Assembly (NCBI GenBank): GCA_000181795.3
Contig: CM012955.1
Location: 13,361,684-13,425,683, forward strand
DNA length: 64,000 bases
DNA from: Trichinella spiralis
Taxonomy: Eukaryota > Nematoda > Enoplea > Trichinellida > Trichinellidae
Direction of reading: 5' to 3'
Shown in pieces: positions 25,801-39,410 of the stretch (positions are counted from its first letter, which is position 1; every line of letters starts with the position of its first letter). A program made the translations under genes and the position numbers. The notes under the pieces were generated by a model. That model was not told where the DNA came from and did not search any database. It saw only the letters and a list, made by a program, of their open reading frames with translations.

Positions 25801-28419
25801 GAAATTTGATATCTTTCACTTATTCAAACAATTTGCCATGTTCACACGAACAGTTACCATGAAAAACGGGTCGAACAAACAGAACTATTACTTCAGCTTT
25901 TTCAACTAACAAAAAAAAAAGAAAAAGTAAAAAGCAAATGCATACACACCCTTGAATTTCAGCTGCAACTTTTTTCCATTCATTTTCTTCACTAAGCAAC
26001 AAACAAATTTCATTCTAACAATTGCAAATGACAAGAGAAAAAGCATTATCAACTATTTTGAATTGTTCAATTTATTCAAATGACATTTTTCATGTTGGTG
26101 AAAAATTTCTTTTTTCTTTTAATACTAAACTTTGAAATTTCAGTATATCATTGAAATATTTGAGATGTGAAATTTGTATCATTTAGACAAAAATATTTGG
26201 GAGGTTTTTCTTTTTAATTCATAAATTATTAATTATTATCATTATTATTCATTTGAAAAGCAATATGAATGGAATTGAAATTTTCATCTTGCTTCTGCTA
26301 ACTGAAATGACTGGATAAAACCGGTGAGAAAGTTTGCCAACTGAATTCTCCTAGCCGGATGGTTTGTTTGTCAGGCGGGCATGGATTACAACCCTCTTTG
26401 GGCACTTGATCGATATAAAGAAATGCCGCTCAGTTTGGAACTTGAAACGGAACACTAATTAAGCCATGTAAATGCACGCACGCGATTTTCACCGACCATC
26501 ATTTATTTTGGATAATAATAAGCGAGATCAATCGATAGCAAGGAGAAAATGAATGAGAGGTGAAGCTTGTTGAAGTGCAAAATGTGCACATGGGAACAGA
26601 GTTTAATTGCTCGTTACAAGAAACAGATAAGTATACCATCAATCTCTTTATCCAGTTTCATTTGACTAAAACTGCTTCATTCATCTCTTCCAGCACATTT
26701 CATATCGCCATTGTTTGTTTGTTCATAAATAATCAGTCTGGTAAATTTTTGTCAAAAATTACATCACCATCATATCGACCCCTTTTACTTTTGACAAACG
26801 AATAATTTATTCGCTAAATATTTATTTAAGCTGATTCAGCTAATTTTAACATAGCTGAGCAAATAAAATGCTTCATAGCTAATTTCATTTACTTTACAAC
26901 TAACTTAATATTCTACTTTTTTTAAATTCTACATTCAAAGTTTTTCCAATAGTTTTTATGTGTTTGTTTCATTTTACAAATGTCAGCTAATTCAGTTAAG
27001 ACTTAGCATATATATATATATGTATGTATGGCATGTGTTTATCATGTGTTATAGTTTCATTTTCTATTTTGCTCTTTTCACTAATGTAGCCTGCAAATTT
27101 TTCCCTGCCAAGGGGAGAGGGAGAGCATTTGGTCTACTTTTCCTGCCTCGGATGGTTTCATTACTATGATCTCGCATTTGCGCACAAGTTGAATGAAAGC
27201 GCTCGTTGACATTGCTTACGGCTATAAGTACCTTCATCAACACACACACACACACACGCGAAGCAGAGCAAAGTGCAAAAATTAAAAAAAAAGTAAGAAA
27301 ATCAGACAACTGCTTGCACGTGATTTTCGCTGACAATTCAAACAGACACACGACGTCCACGTTGATATGTTGCTGTAACAAGCAACATTGTGCATTGTTA
27401 GCTTGCATTTTTTTTGAATTTTCCATCTGCTAACTGATAACAGTTGTCAGTTGAAATGTAAATTCATTGAAATATGAAACAAGAATAGTTCACCGTTCTT
27501 ATTTCTTTTTTTCGAACACTGAAAATAATAATGAAATTTCAACCAGTTCAAATTTGAATTTTCTATGTAAACAAGGGTAAAATTCGCCATCTCAATTCAG
27601 TCTGTTGAACGGCTAAACGGAACTGCAAAATATGCATTTATCAATTATTTAAAGAAATTGCAAATTTTATTTGCTGGTGCATTTTTGAAAAGAATTTTCA
27701 AATTTTGATTTAATTCATTATTATTGATTTTATTATTGTACTGAGAATATATAAGAACAATAAAAATGCTTGCACTTAATTAAATAAATGTGTATACATG
27801 CTTGAAAAGTAATCAAGCTGTGTAATATATATTTTTTGTATTATTTTATTAAATTTGTTTCAAAAGATTTACCTGTAACATTAAGTATGTAGAATTTTTA
27901 ACATAACACAATGCTTTTCAATTTATTTTATCGAGAAAAAAATCAGTAAACAAAATTACAAAAAAGCTTCACTGTTAGCTGAAGCGTTTCAAATAGCATG
28001 CGCGTATTATTTTGGTAAAACCGTGTTGTTTATTTTAATGATGGAAAATGCGAGCTCAGAAACTAGCTTTTCGAAGAAGCAGACATTCAAGCATGAAAAT
28101 ATTCTATGGATCCTGCTTATCACCATTTCTATTTCCTTCACCACTGTCATTTTGCTTATTGTCTATGTGTGCAAGATTTTCTCCAGAGGCAATTAGCTGA
28201 GCGAAAGTGAACCAGCCGTACAAAATAACACCGGCAAACAAGCATAAAGCATATGTGGAAATATGTATATTTGTATTTTTGTTATTGTTAATTTTTTTTT
28301 GTTTATTTTTTAAATTAATAATACAGCAGTGCAAATTTGTGTTGACGTATAGTTTGTTATTAGTAGCAAAAGTGAGCGTGAGAAAGAGACAGCTCATCGA
28401 ACGTTGACGATGATTCATG
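22829..28419. other. Intergenic, no gene recognised; GC-richer patch at 23.4-24.2 kb
   Basis: A block at about 23,450-23,830 is clearly GC-richer than its surroundings and contains an open minus-strand frame with several Cys (23,653-23,357) but no known motif and no convincing splice context. A (CA)n run lies at 27,238-27,257. Other frames are short and featureless. Confidence 0.45.
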
Positions 28420-29317
28420 TCCTAGCGCAACGCTCACTGGCTGATCATTGCTTTAAGCGCTTTGGTCGTTTGCAAGCATTGGTCAAACGGTTTTTAGTCA
28501 GTTTGTTGGCAAAAGAAATAGAATGTGCGCGATGAAGCGCATTCACTTCACTTTAGCCAGTTTCTACGGTTGGTTGTGTCTTTTGGGAGCTAACTGCTTT
28601 GACGACGTTGTCAAGTTTGCTTGTGAAAGGCGTGCTAATGAGAACCTTTTCGATCTAACATCGCCTGCACGAGTTCGGCTTTAATCAAATCACCGTCATT
28701 TGAAGTCGATTCTTCCGGTACCATCAACATTGTCATTCGTTGCTCCACTGAAATGTTAGCTTGCTCAGCGATCTAGATTGCCATTTCGGAAGTTGGTTGC
28801 AATTCTGGCGCCTGGTGTCGACCTTGTCCGAACGCCCCGGGAGGCCAATGGTCAGCCGGTGCTTTTCATCTGAGCGCCGTTGCAGACAGCGCTTGTCAGA
28901 CTCATCAGACTCAGGTCAGAGGCGGTCCGTGTGATTGGTCAACGGTTGAGCCTCCACCTTCGCCTTCTGTTGTTGGTCCAGTTCGACCAAAGCTAGCCGG
29001 TCATCAGCTTGGCAAGCTAATTTGCGTCGGGGTCGGAGATCACAATCGTCGGCCCGCGTTGTTCTACTTCTCGAAACTTATACTGCCCCATGATGATGAT
29101 GATGATCATATTCGGCGCCAGAAGCCGCTTTTTTTTTCATAGCGCGCCTTGTTTACATTCTTTTACTTGTAGCTTTCAACATCAAAATTTGCCTTGCTGT
29201 ATATCTTATATTTTATATATATATTTTTTTTTCTTCTTTTTGCAGAAGAACATTTGACGAAGCAAAGTACTCGCTTCATTTTGTCATCAAATTTCAACCT
29301 ATTCGATCGTTATCAAT
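28420..29317 (+). promoter_or_regulatory. GC-richer 5' region of the latrophilin gene
   Basis: Directly upstream of the latrophilin ATG the base composition changes from AT-rich to CpG-containing, mixed sequence (28,430-29,110), then a short T-rich tract precedes the start. Placement suggests promoter plus 5' UTR. No TATA box or named binding site is claimed. It also contains the small frame at 28,523-28,684. Confidence 0.4.
28523..28684 (+). CDS. Small ORF with signal-peptide-like start, upstream of latrophilin
   Basis: ATG to TAA, 53 residues. N-terminus MCAMKRIHFTLASFYGW followed by LCLLGANC looks like a signal peptide; the remainder contains FACE, reminiscent of the start of a SUEL lectin domain (latrophilin here has YACE), but no further lectin motif follows. 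It could be an upstream ORF in the latrophilin leader, an alternative first exon whose splice site I could not find, a separate tiny secreted peptide, or chance in a GC-richer patch. No homologue recognised. Confidence 0.2.
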   Translation: MCAMKRIHFTLASFYGWLCLLGANCFDDVVKFACERRANENLFDLTSPARVRL

Positions 29318-32300
29318 ATGCGGATTTGCATATTTTTCTTTGCATTCGGTAAGTGTTAATTGACAGTAATTTTATTTCCGTTTTAAACATTTTCTGAACA
29401 GTATAATTTTGCATCAGTAGCCGTTGCGATGTGCATGCATGCATTCTTTCTTTCTGCTTTTCTTCCACTGCACACGTCATCGGGATGTTTGTGCAAACAA
29501 AACATTCTCTGTCTGCTTTCTCTCTCTCTGCTGTCTCTAAATTTGAGCTTAACACTTTTCAACGTGCATCCAAAACTCGTCCATTGTCAACGAATGGAAA
29601 AATTCACGTTGTCAAACTGTTGAATTGAAATGAAATTTGTTCTTTTCTTCAATACTAGCTTCGTTCAGTGTACTTTTTGACAATAGCTGGAGGCTAAGGA
29701 AATTTTCAAGCAAAAGCAACAAACAAGCTGGCTTATTTTTCCATTGTCAATCTGAGAAAAGGATCGTTGTTGAATTTGAGATGAAGAAATTGTTTTCTTC
29801 AAAACTGATGATTAATCATTTGTCTACAGACGAGAATGACAATGTCAAGTGATTGATCATTTATTATTTTAAAATAAGAAATTTGTCAGAAACTTGAGTG
29901 AAAATCCTCTTCTAAGAAAATGTATTCAGAAAAGTTCAATGAAAAGATTAAAAATTAGGTTGATTGGGGTTTTTCTTTTTTTCAATCTCCATTCAGCTTC
30001 TTGAATTATGACGATAAATTTGATGATCTGAAATAACAGTTCATTCATTCATTCATTCATTCATTTATTTTTCTTTCTTTCTTTTTTTTTGGCCATTCTC
30101 CCGGGAGTGGGCAAATTGTTGATGTCGAATGATTGAATGAGTCAGAAGCTCATCCACAGCCTGTTACAGGCCATCGGTCATTTGACGGTTTGAAAACAGA
30201 CAGGACGGCGTCAATTATCAATCTGATGGAGATGAACCATGACTATGTTGACAAAAGTTGGACAGGTGGGAATGGGTTGAGCCGGTCAAGGGCCTGTCCT
30301 GTGTTTGTTCGTAACATATCAGACTAAACGGCGGCTTGATATTGACTCGAACTCTGCACTGTGGAAGTGGACAGCAGCAACTGTACGTACTGTGGTGCAG
30401 CTGTATTTATCAGGCCAATCTTGGTGGTCTTGTTTGAAGAACGAACGCCTGGGCAGACAGGACGTCGCGTTCGGACGTCGTTTGAGCTTCGATGTTGATC
30501 AACAAGCAAACTATTGTCCGTTAAGCCAATGTCCATTCACCGAAAATCCTACTCGATGGTCCGCGTGGAGCCCGGTCGATCGATGTTTGGACACGGGTCC
30601 GCTTTTCTTCTCAACAAGCGCGCCAATCAACCCATCTTATAGACGACCACGTTGACAATCACTCTTCATTAAATGGACGCCAAAAAGATATAAATTTTTG
30701 AATAATCACTCCCCGCCTTGTAATTGCTGATAGCAGCTGGCAGCATGGCGGGGTTCTTTGATTCAGTTTTCGTCTGAACGTTGAACGTCGTCAGGGAAAA
30801 CGTTCCCCAAAACACTTCGCCTTTGTTTATCCGTTTATGTTTCATTTTTATAATACCATCAAGTCCAATAGGCCCAATCTAACCAAGTGTTTAAGCGAGC
30901 ATAAACAAATTATTACATATCAATGTTTTTGCTTTAAATTGATTGAGAAGAAAAACACACAGCTAGCTGATATAGACTAAAAAAAGTCAAGTTGTATATT
31001 ATTTTAATGTGAGGGTTATTTTTCAGTTTTTATGATAATTTACGTTTCTACATAATTGGCTAGTTTGAAATTTCTGTCAATATTTGCAAATGTCATAGGC
31101 AAGCAGTTTCAGTTCGGATTTATTTATGGAAGCTTACAGTTTTGGAAGAAATTCGAAATAAGATAAACACTTTTTGATGTTAGCAATTTTAAAAATACTT
31201 TTATAGTTTTATTAATTGAATCATGCAATTGGTTGCTGTTAAAGAGTTTGGAGTTTAATTTAGGAATCTTCTGTTCTGGATTAGAAAAGCAGGAATGAAT
31301 TAATCGACCGTCTGGAACATTAATTCAGCTTGCACAATCAAATACAATAGTTATTGAATACGATGCGATAAAAACAGTGCATTTTTCTCTGAAATGAACA
31401 TTGAAAAGTTGCAATTGAAATAATAGATGAAGTGAAATGATAACAGTGATCGATTTTGATTGCAAAATGTGTTTGTTAGTTGTTTTCGATTTTATTTTGT
31501 GTTACGAAAAAAATAGCAGTAAAAAAAGGTGAAATAAAATTTCACTTCGCTGTGAAAAAATTATCTGCAGTAAAGATTATTTTTCGATGATGAAAGTTTT
31601 CATTTCAGGCCTGGTGGCAATGGTACAGACGACGAAACAGCTAACGCAGTACGCCTGCGAAGGGGACATGCTGACGTTGTCTTGTCCCCCGATGCAGCTT
31701 ATTCGAATTGTCCGCGCGAACTACGGACGTTTTTCGTTGAACGTTTGCAATGAAGATGGTCACGACTGGCCGAACACCCAGTGCATGGACCCGAACTCGA
31801 CCGGTGTCCTTGCTGATCGGTAAGTCAGCTAATCTTCAGCATCCCGCGATTATGGAGTGGGGGCGTGTGAATTCGTTTTGTCGCCATACTTGTCGACGGT
31901 GACGGATTAGCATCACTTTTGGCAAATTCCAACTGTCTCTCAAGTTGGTTCCCTGCGGTGCTCGTTCGCGCTTGCCAAATTCAGCGTCTTCGTTGCGCGG
32001 TGTGCATCTGCTGCTAATTTGATCGGACAATAGCTTGACCAAATGTCATTGCAACTGTTCGGTCTTTTCAGTAGGCGGAGTAACCTGACCACAGTGTCAC
32101 CGGTAGTAAACTGGTGCTTATTGGGGGTTGAAAAATTTTTGTCCACTTATTCAGCGAACAGATCATAAATTAGCGATTGCATATCCAAGGCCGATTATGG
32201 TGGACCTGGAGGCGCCGGTAAGTAACTGAAGCTTTCTTGTGCGCCGTTGACCGAAATTAGCACCGCTAATGCGCTTGTAAAGCTTGATTAAGCGACCGCC

Positions 32301-35300
32301 AATTGCTTGGCCAAGTTGGCGTCCCGTTGTCGACTGGCTGTGGCGCGTGCTAACACGTTTTGTCGCCCTTTCCGGGTCTGCGGTTCCATTTGCCTTTTCA
32401 GGGCACAAATCGATCGACCCGGGCGTTAACTAATTGTTCCGTAAACCGGCTGGCGATGAAATCAATTTTCCCAAATTAAGCTACCTTCCAACTAGCGCGA
32501 GTTGCTTTGTAATTAGATTCCACGTGCTATGTTTTCCAATGTGAGATCTGATTAGGCGCTTTTGTTTATGAAGAACGTCTACTTTTTGCCTCTGTTCGGT
32601 CGGTATCTCAGTTCAAGAACACTTCTTCTATTGGAATTAATGTACATTTGTCATTGCGACGATTTTTAATTTGTTGACCATGAAGCGGCACCCCTGCCGT
32701 GTTGAAGACAATTTTCTGTTTCCGAAACTAATCGTTCTGTCATACCATCAGCTTGAATGACCAGATGCCAAATAAAATTGTTTTTAATTTACAACAATCG
32801 ATCCAAGCCAAGGTGACCATTGGTTCCGCTATGACTGGCGGCCTTTTCATCCATGAATTTTAAATGGACGCGCATTAATGAACGTCGCGACCCAACGTAT
32901 ACAGGGTCAAAAATATACGCTAACTGAGGAAGGTCAAGTTGTTTTTCTATTGTATTCTTCGTTCAAGAAACTTGGCAATAAATCTGGATCCCATGTGCTT
33001 CACAAACGCTATTGAACAGTAACGACCTCGTAAAAATCGGCGAAAATCTCTCACCTTTGCTTTTGTTATAAGATCAAATTCGGTCGGCCAATTCAATTCC
33101 ATTTTTATTCTTTGTTTCTTGGTCAATTTGAATTGAATCCAAATGTTAGCGGTAACTAAGATGACAAAAGAAAAACAATTACCCACTTCAAGAGGAATAT
33201 TTTGTCATTGAAATTTTATCTACTTTAAAATAAATTTCATGCTGTCGATGGCATTTGGAAACAATAAAATAAAATGGTGGAGCAGTGCCCCTGAAGACTT
33301 TGGATGGGAGATAATATTGCTGCCATTTGTCGAATAATATTATTTTGGAAACTTTCTGGAATGAAAATAAATCAAAGCAAAAAGTAAAACTTGCAGATGC
33401 AATTCGATGGATGTGAACGCTTTGTTGTCAATCAAATTCAGTCTCTTTTAGATATATGCGTTGTATAAAATGCACGAAAATGGCATACGATTTTGATATT
33501 GAAAATAAAATTGGGAATGACCATGACAATGAACACAACTTTTGTGCATTGATCAACGTTTATTGCACAATGAAATGGATCAAAAAAAGAGTCCATTCAG
33601 TCGATTATTCTGATCATTCCTATTCATTCATCTCTGGCCAATACTTCAATCTTAACTGTGCAAATGTTTACTGCATGCTAACTTTGCACCGCCGTTTTGG
33701 CAACAATGACTGTTAACTTTTCTGAATGAACACTGGAGTTCCTCCAGTAAATACGATGCGCTTGAAAATTTATAGGGATATATATATATATTCGATATTT
33801 GCCTTTAGGAAAATTTTCAAAAATGAGTTAGTTAATGTTAACTTTTATGAAAAACTTTTCATTTGCAGACGTGTGAAAAGGGGGTTTTGTTTGCAGTTTT
33901 ATGAAAGTGATATATATAACTAACTGTAAGGGTTGTAATCAATGCTGAAGCGGAAACTGTTCTGATTTCTCTAAAGCAGTTGCAGTTGTAAATTGAAATA
34001 ATATTAAATTATTATGCAAAGAGTGATTTCAGGTCGAATTTTATTTCATTAACAGTGCTGCTGGTGCGCTAGTGGAAAAAGTATACTGGAAAAAATTCTT
34101 CCCTCAACTCTCTCTCTGCTCCTTTTTGTGTGCTTGCCAGCTTTTCATTTCTTGTTTTGCACTTTGCTTTCAATCAGCTAGCTCTTCTTATTGTTTGTGT
34201 TGGTTGTCTTGATTTTGATTCTGGTTTTCACGAGTGTCATTTTTGTGTAATTTTGAGGATTGCATGTTACTGACTGTTTGTCAAAGTGCATCGCTTTCAT
34301 TTCGCATTTTCTCAGTTGAAAATGCACATGCTAGAGGGTCACCTTAGAAAGCATTTAGGGAAGTCATCATTTCCTGCAGCGATGCTTGAAGTGATTTCTG
34401 TTTTTGTTTACATTACTTTTGCCAATTCAAATTGTGAAGCAAAGCTTGAATAGAATCACCGTTACTATCTATAACTGCAAGTATCATTCAACAGCAAGCT
34501 TGACTGAATTTACTTGAATTGTTTCTTTTCGAAACGCTTTCAATTTTATATGAGTTGTTATTTTTTAATAGATAGAAAGTAAATGAGCCATACTTTATGC
34601 AACTGGATCATTATTCGTGACAACTGTAAAATAGAATAGCATTGTGACAAATGTAGCTGTTTAACACGCAAGAGCAATTTTGAGACAAGTGAAAAGCACT
34701 GTCTGTCTTGTGCAACTGAGAAATTAGATTTACCTTTGTTTGCCTCCTGTAGTTCATTTGGTCATGTAAAAATTCTATCCAGCTAATTGATTGGTATTTT
34801 TAGTTGCAATGAAAAAAGAAACTGCTCTGTATCGGCAAATGGCCGTATCTTCAAGGACAGGTGCCCTGACACCAGCAAATATTTGGAAGTAATATATGAA
34901 TGCTCGCCTGAGGCAGATTCTGAGATGACACATGAAGGTAATATTTATTGCAATAATACTTATTTGCTCGCAAAATTGCATCATTCATCCGATCACGCGA
35001 GCAGTTAATTAATTAATTAATTAATTGATAACTTTCATGTTTATTACACTTTTAAATTTTAAATGATACATCTGGTAAATTTCAAATAATATTTTAATAA
35101 CAATTTAACAAATGAAGTATGAATTTATTTATTTAATAATTTTTTGAAGAAAAGATAAATTTTATCATTTATTATTTTAACTGTTTTTATTAATTCAAAC
35201 GTTTTTGTAGCAGAACTTCTGAAAACAACAGAAATCATCGATGAACAAAAAAAATTCAAGCCGCTGCTGCCTACAGCAATTCCAAAACCATGGCCAGATT

Positions 35301-38300
35301 TTGTAGACGATAATACTATTCTGACGGAAGCAGACCAATCGATAAATTTGGAGCGCCGATTTTGCACCACTTTTAGAGATCGTGGTATTGAATGGCCGAA
35401 AACTCTGGCAGGCAATTTTGTGCGCGTGCCATGTCCAAGCAACATGGAAGGTAGTTGTGTTTCTGTTGCACTGGGAAAATCAGGGGGAAATAAATAAGTT
35501 GCTCATTTTGCAGAATATGCTGAAATGCGGTGTGATCTTAACGGCTTTTGGGTATTTAGCAAAGCTGATTTGAGTAAATGTACTTCATCTTGGACAAAGC
35601 CAATCAAGCTGGCACTCACTGATTTAGTATGTTCTTTTGGTCTATTCATATTGTGATTTTTTATTTTAATTAATCTCCTATGCATATAGACCAGAGCTAA
35701 TGAATCTTTTATGGAAGTACAACGGGCCTTAAGACGAGGCACTCGGCATCACGATTTGTTTGGAGGTGATTTAATTGAAGTTGGAACGTTTCTTACCGGT
35801 ATGGTGGAAGGTGCATCGAAGCTGTATAGAAAAAATCCACTGCATCAGCAACGCCGCATTTATACGGACTTAGTTAAAGTATGAATGTTTTCATATGCTT
35901 ATTGCAATTTTTTTTATTTAGTTTTTCTCTTTTAGACTGTTGTTGACACTGTCAGTAACGTTTTACAAAATGGGCAAACAGCTGCTTGGAATGATTTAAA
36001 TGAACGAAAGTGCAAGCAAGTCAGCAATAAACTGATCGAAGGTGTAGAAAAAAGCGCCATGTTGCTTGCTACTACAATGAGTCCCAGATCAGGCATCGAA
36101 GCAATCTCTTCACCCCATATTAGTAATAATTGGTCTTGGTTTTGCCTTTTAATCCTGTATTTATATTTTCAATTTTAGTGATCGAAATTAGCATTGTGTC
36201 TGTGCAAAATTACATTCAATTTCCATCGCGAAGTTTATACGATCCCAAGACAGACAGTGTTCAATTGCCTCGCTCAGCACTCCAGGGACGCGCTGATGAT
36301 GGTTGGAGAGCAGTGTTTTTTCTATTAAGGTGGATTTCATGATTCATTCACTGATCTATTTCAGATTGGTCCAAAGTTATATTTGTAACTTACGATGCTA
36401 TTGGTAAACGCATGAAACCTGATGCCAGACTTGATCGACCAGAAATTCAGCGTGTCGTAGCTTCTAAAGTTGTTTCAACTGTGGTAAACATGGATACAGC
36501 AATTCGTGGCCTTCGAGAGCCTGTTATTATAACTTTTTGGGTTCCAAATGTATGTCTGCCGAAATCAAATCGAAATCGAATTATTGTTGATACCCCTGTT
36601 TTTTAGCAAGAAAACATGTCCAATCCTTCCTGTGTTTTTTGGGATAAAAGTGTTATTATGAACGGTGTCATTGGTGAATGGTCAACGCAAGGTTGCAGTT
36701 TGTTGCATCACAACAAGTCGCACATTGTTTGTCGTTGCAATCATTTGACATCTTTTGCGGTCTTAATGGATGTTCACGGAGTGGACGTTCCTGCTGAAGA
36801 TTTGGCCACATTGAGTATTATCACGTACATTGGCTGTGCCGTATCGGTTATTTGCTTATTTGCAACGCTGATTTCGTTTTTCATGTTCAGGTAAGCACTT
36901 CTTATAGTTGTTCGTTATAGCAACATTTTTACAGTTTGATAAATGGCTTTCAAATTAATTTTTCTGAAATGAGCAGTACTGGGAGGAAAACATTAGCATA
37001 AATTGATTTATTCGACTTCTCTATTTAACGCTAAAAGATAACGATTTTTATTTCACGGATTTATTATCACACTTTAACAACGATACTTTTTATCCACGTA
37101 ATAACTAGTATTTATTTGCATTTTTTGTATACCAGTTATTTTTTTGTTGATAATGGATAGATAGTGCTTAGCTGATGTCTGATCTCGATGCCTGATTATG
37201 ATATCAGCCTAACGATTATGTCCATTTTTTAAACATGATTTGTTTTAAAATATTTTCATAATTTATGTGCGTATTCTAAAAAATATTAACAGACGCCAAA
37301 TGAAAGTTTAATGAGGCTGCATTTTTACAAAAGCAAAAATGCAAAAGAAACATTGCATATATTAAAAGTTTGCTCTTTTTCACTTTATTACAGATCATTA
37401 CAATGCGAACGAATTACCATTCACAAAAATCTTTGCCTTTGCCTTTTGATAGCAGAGGTAGTGTTCTTGTTTGGCATTCGCCAAACAAGTAATCCTTTGA
37501 CTTGTGGAATAATCGCCGTCGTGCTGCATTTCTTTTTCTTGGCTGCATTTGCATGGATGCTACTCGAAGGTTTCCAACTGTACTCTTTGCTAGTGGATGT
37601 TTTTCAGCCTGAAAGAAATCGTGGAAAATTTTACTATGCATTTGCATATGGACTGCCACTGGTTATAGTAGCGGTCTCACTGGGGGTTGACTATAGCAAA
37701 TACGGAACTGAAGAATACTGTTGGCTTAGCACTGAAGAATATTTCATTCTGAGCTTTGTTGGCCCTGTTGCTTTTGTTCTCTGTGTATGTCCATTGCATA
37801 AATAAATGTGTATTGTATAATTTTCAAAAAAGTGCTTATTTTAGATGAATTTTGTTTTTCTTTTGGTCTCCATACTGATTGTCTTTCGACATTCGCCTTA
37901 TTCAAAATCACAATCTCCTCGTCACGGTCAGACAATGGCAGTCAATACGCGATTCAAGTAAAGTGTTAAAAGTTTATACTTGAAACTTGGAATGTTTATT
38001 TTATCTATCAGTTGCATTTTAAGGATGTGGTTGAAAGGATCTGTTATGCTTGTCATCTTGCTTGGACTCACTTGGTCACTGGGATTCTTATTTGTCAATC
38101 ATTCGACATTGTTCATTGCATACGCATTTACAGTGCTGAACTCACTCCAGGGTGTTTTCATCTTTGTTTTCCAAGTTTTGATGCATAAAAAAGTAAATTG
38201 TTTTATCATTTTACCCACTGCTAACACTGGCATTAGACGTTAGGCATCCACAAATCATGAAATTAATTATACTGTGCTATAATTGTATTATTTAGGTACG

Positions 38301-39200
38301 CAAAGAATGGAATAACTGGGCACGAAAACATTTTCTTTCCAAAAGATGGTCTGCCACGCGTCGTGATTATGGTTACAATCCGGTGGGATCGGTCAATACT
38401 TCCAAAATGATAAAGGCTTACGTTGATATTTATCCCCGTTCAACTGGTTTTCTAACTACTGCACCAAATATGTATAGTCAGAATACCAGTCGCAGTCCGG
38501 TGCTGGTAAAATATTCATTCCTGTTGCTTCTCTTATCTGTGCTACTTTTTATTCAATGTTGATTTGATTTCAGTACAGTTCACGACATCTGACATCGGAG
38601 AGTCACTTGGAATATGCGTCAGCTATAGCTCCGGATTTAATCGTACCTGCCGAAAGTAGTTCAGGTGATTATCGTATTTTTTGATGAAGATGGTAAATTT
38701 ATTATCAGTACATCAATTTATTTTTTTTTTCAGGAAAATGCCACTATGCAGTCTACACTCCTAAGTACGCAATGGGAACAACTTATCTGCCCAGTCATTC
38801 CAGGTTGACTACACAAGAACCATCGCACAAACCTCCTCCTCGATTTCCACCTCCGATACCTCCCGTTGAGTATTGTTCCAATTCAATATGCACCGACAAC
38901 ACTTATCTGTGCACATTTGGAATTCCACGACGAAGAGAAGAGTTGGACTCTGGCTACGGTGAAAGCGACGCCACAGTATCCAAGCAGATCAGCTCAAAAT
39001 CGCAGACGGGTGAGGGAGATCGCCCAGTAAGTCCGGTTGATTCACCTTGCATGGCCTGTTCATCGAAAAGTGCGTCAGAATGGAGTTATGAAATTCCTAT
39101 CAGCTCCCCTCAACGAACATCATTTCCCGGTTGTCAGTGCAGTGGAATGGCTACGCCTTACCAAACGACCGCAATTAGTGCGATATTGAAAAAGCCGTAA
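29318..39200 (+). CDS. lat-1: Latrophilin (adhesion GPCR, ADGRL/LAT-1 type), complete
   Basis: Sixteen exons in phase: 29318-29348, 31609-31819, 34804-34937, 35211-35450, 35514-35626, 35690-35878, 35936-36122, 36179-36301, 36365-36549, 36607-36890, 37394-37784, 37845-37957, 38024-38192, 38296-38505, 38574-38664, 38734-39200 (1045 aa). Order: signal peptide; SUEL/RBL lectin (YACEGDMLTLSCPP ... YLEVIYEC); hormone-receptor motif (CTTFRDRGIEWP ... CPSNMEEYAEMRCD); GAIN domain; GPS with CRCNHLTSFAVLM, autocleaved between Leu and Thr to expose the tethered agonist TSFAVLM; seven helices (IHKNLCLCLLIAEVVF, WMLLEGFQLYSLLVDVF, MWLKGSVMLVILLGLTW, LNSLQGVFIF); Pro/Ser-rich cytoplasmic tail. No olfactomedin domain, as in other invertebrates. 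The tail ends ILKKP, without the vertebrate PDZ ligand. Role: cell-surface adhesion and G-protein signalling at synapses and in oriented cell division. The symbol reflects family; assignment to lat-1 rather than lat-2 is inferred. Confidence 0.95.
29349..31608 (+). other. Latrophilin intron 1 (2.26 kb)
   Basis: Separates the signal-peptide exon from the lectin exon. A GC-richer island at about 30,100-30,800 carries overlapping chance-like frames on both strands (longest 116 codons) with no known motif. A short (ATTC)n run at about 30,040-30,065 follows. A long first intron with composition islands may hold enhancers, which is inference. Confidence 0.6.
31820..34803 (+). other. Latrophilin intron 2 (2.98 kb), splits the lectin domain
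   Basis: Interrupts the SUEL lectin between residues encoded by GCTGATCG and TTGCAATG. Its first 1.1 kb is GC-richer with many CG dinucleotides; the rest returns to AT-rich. No exon found inside on either strand. All other introns of the gene are under 550 bp. Confidence 0.7.
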
Positions 39201-39404
39201 CTGGCGTTTCTTTTACGTCCACTTAACTTTTTTCTATTCTTTTGGAAATGTATTAACACTTTTTGGCCTTATTTTTTTCCAGCTTTAACATTTTCTGAAG
39301 GGTCTATTTTTCCTAAATGTTAAAGCTCTTTTTTTTAATTAAAACTGACAATCATATCATTATATCTTTTTGCAACAGTGAATATTTTTATATAGTTCTT
39401 ATGT

Positions 39405-39410
39405 AATAAA
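39405..39410 (+). terminator. AATAAA polyadenylation signal of latrophilin
   Basis: First AATAAA after the latrophilin stop, about 205 nt downstream; a second AATAAA occurs about 65 nt later. Position is suitable for a short 3' UTR. Confidence 0.4.

Noticed and set aside
30133-30655. Overlapping plus-strand frames (64 and 116 codons) in latrophilin intron 1
   Set aside because: GC-richer sequence has fewer stops by chance; frames have no motif, and the opposite strand is also open.
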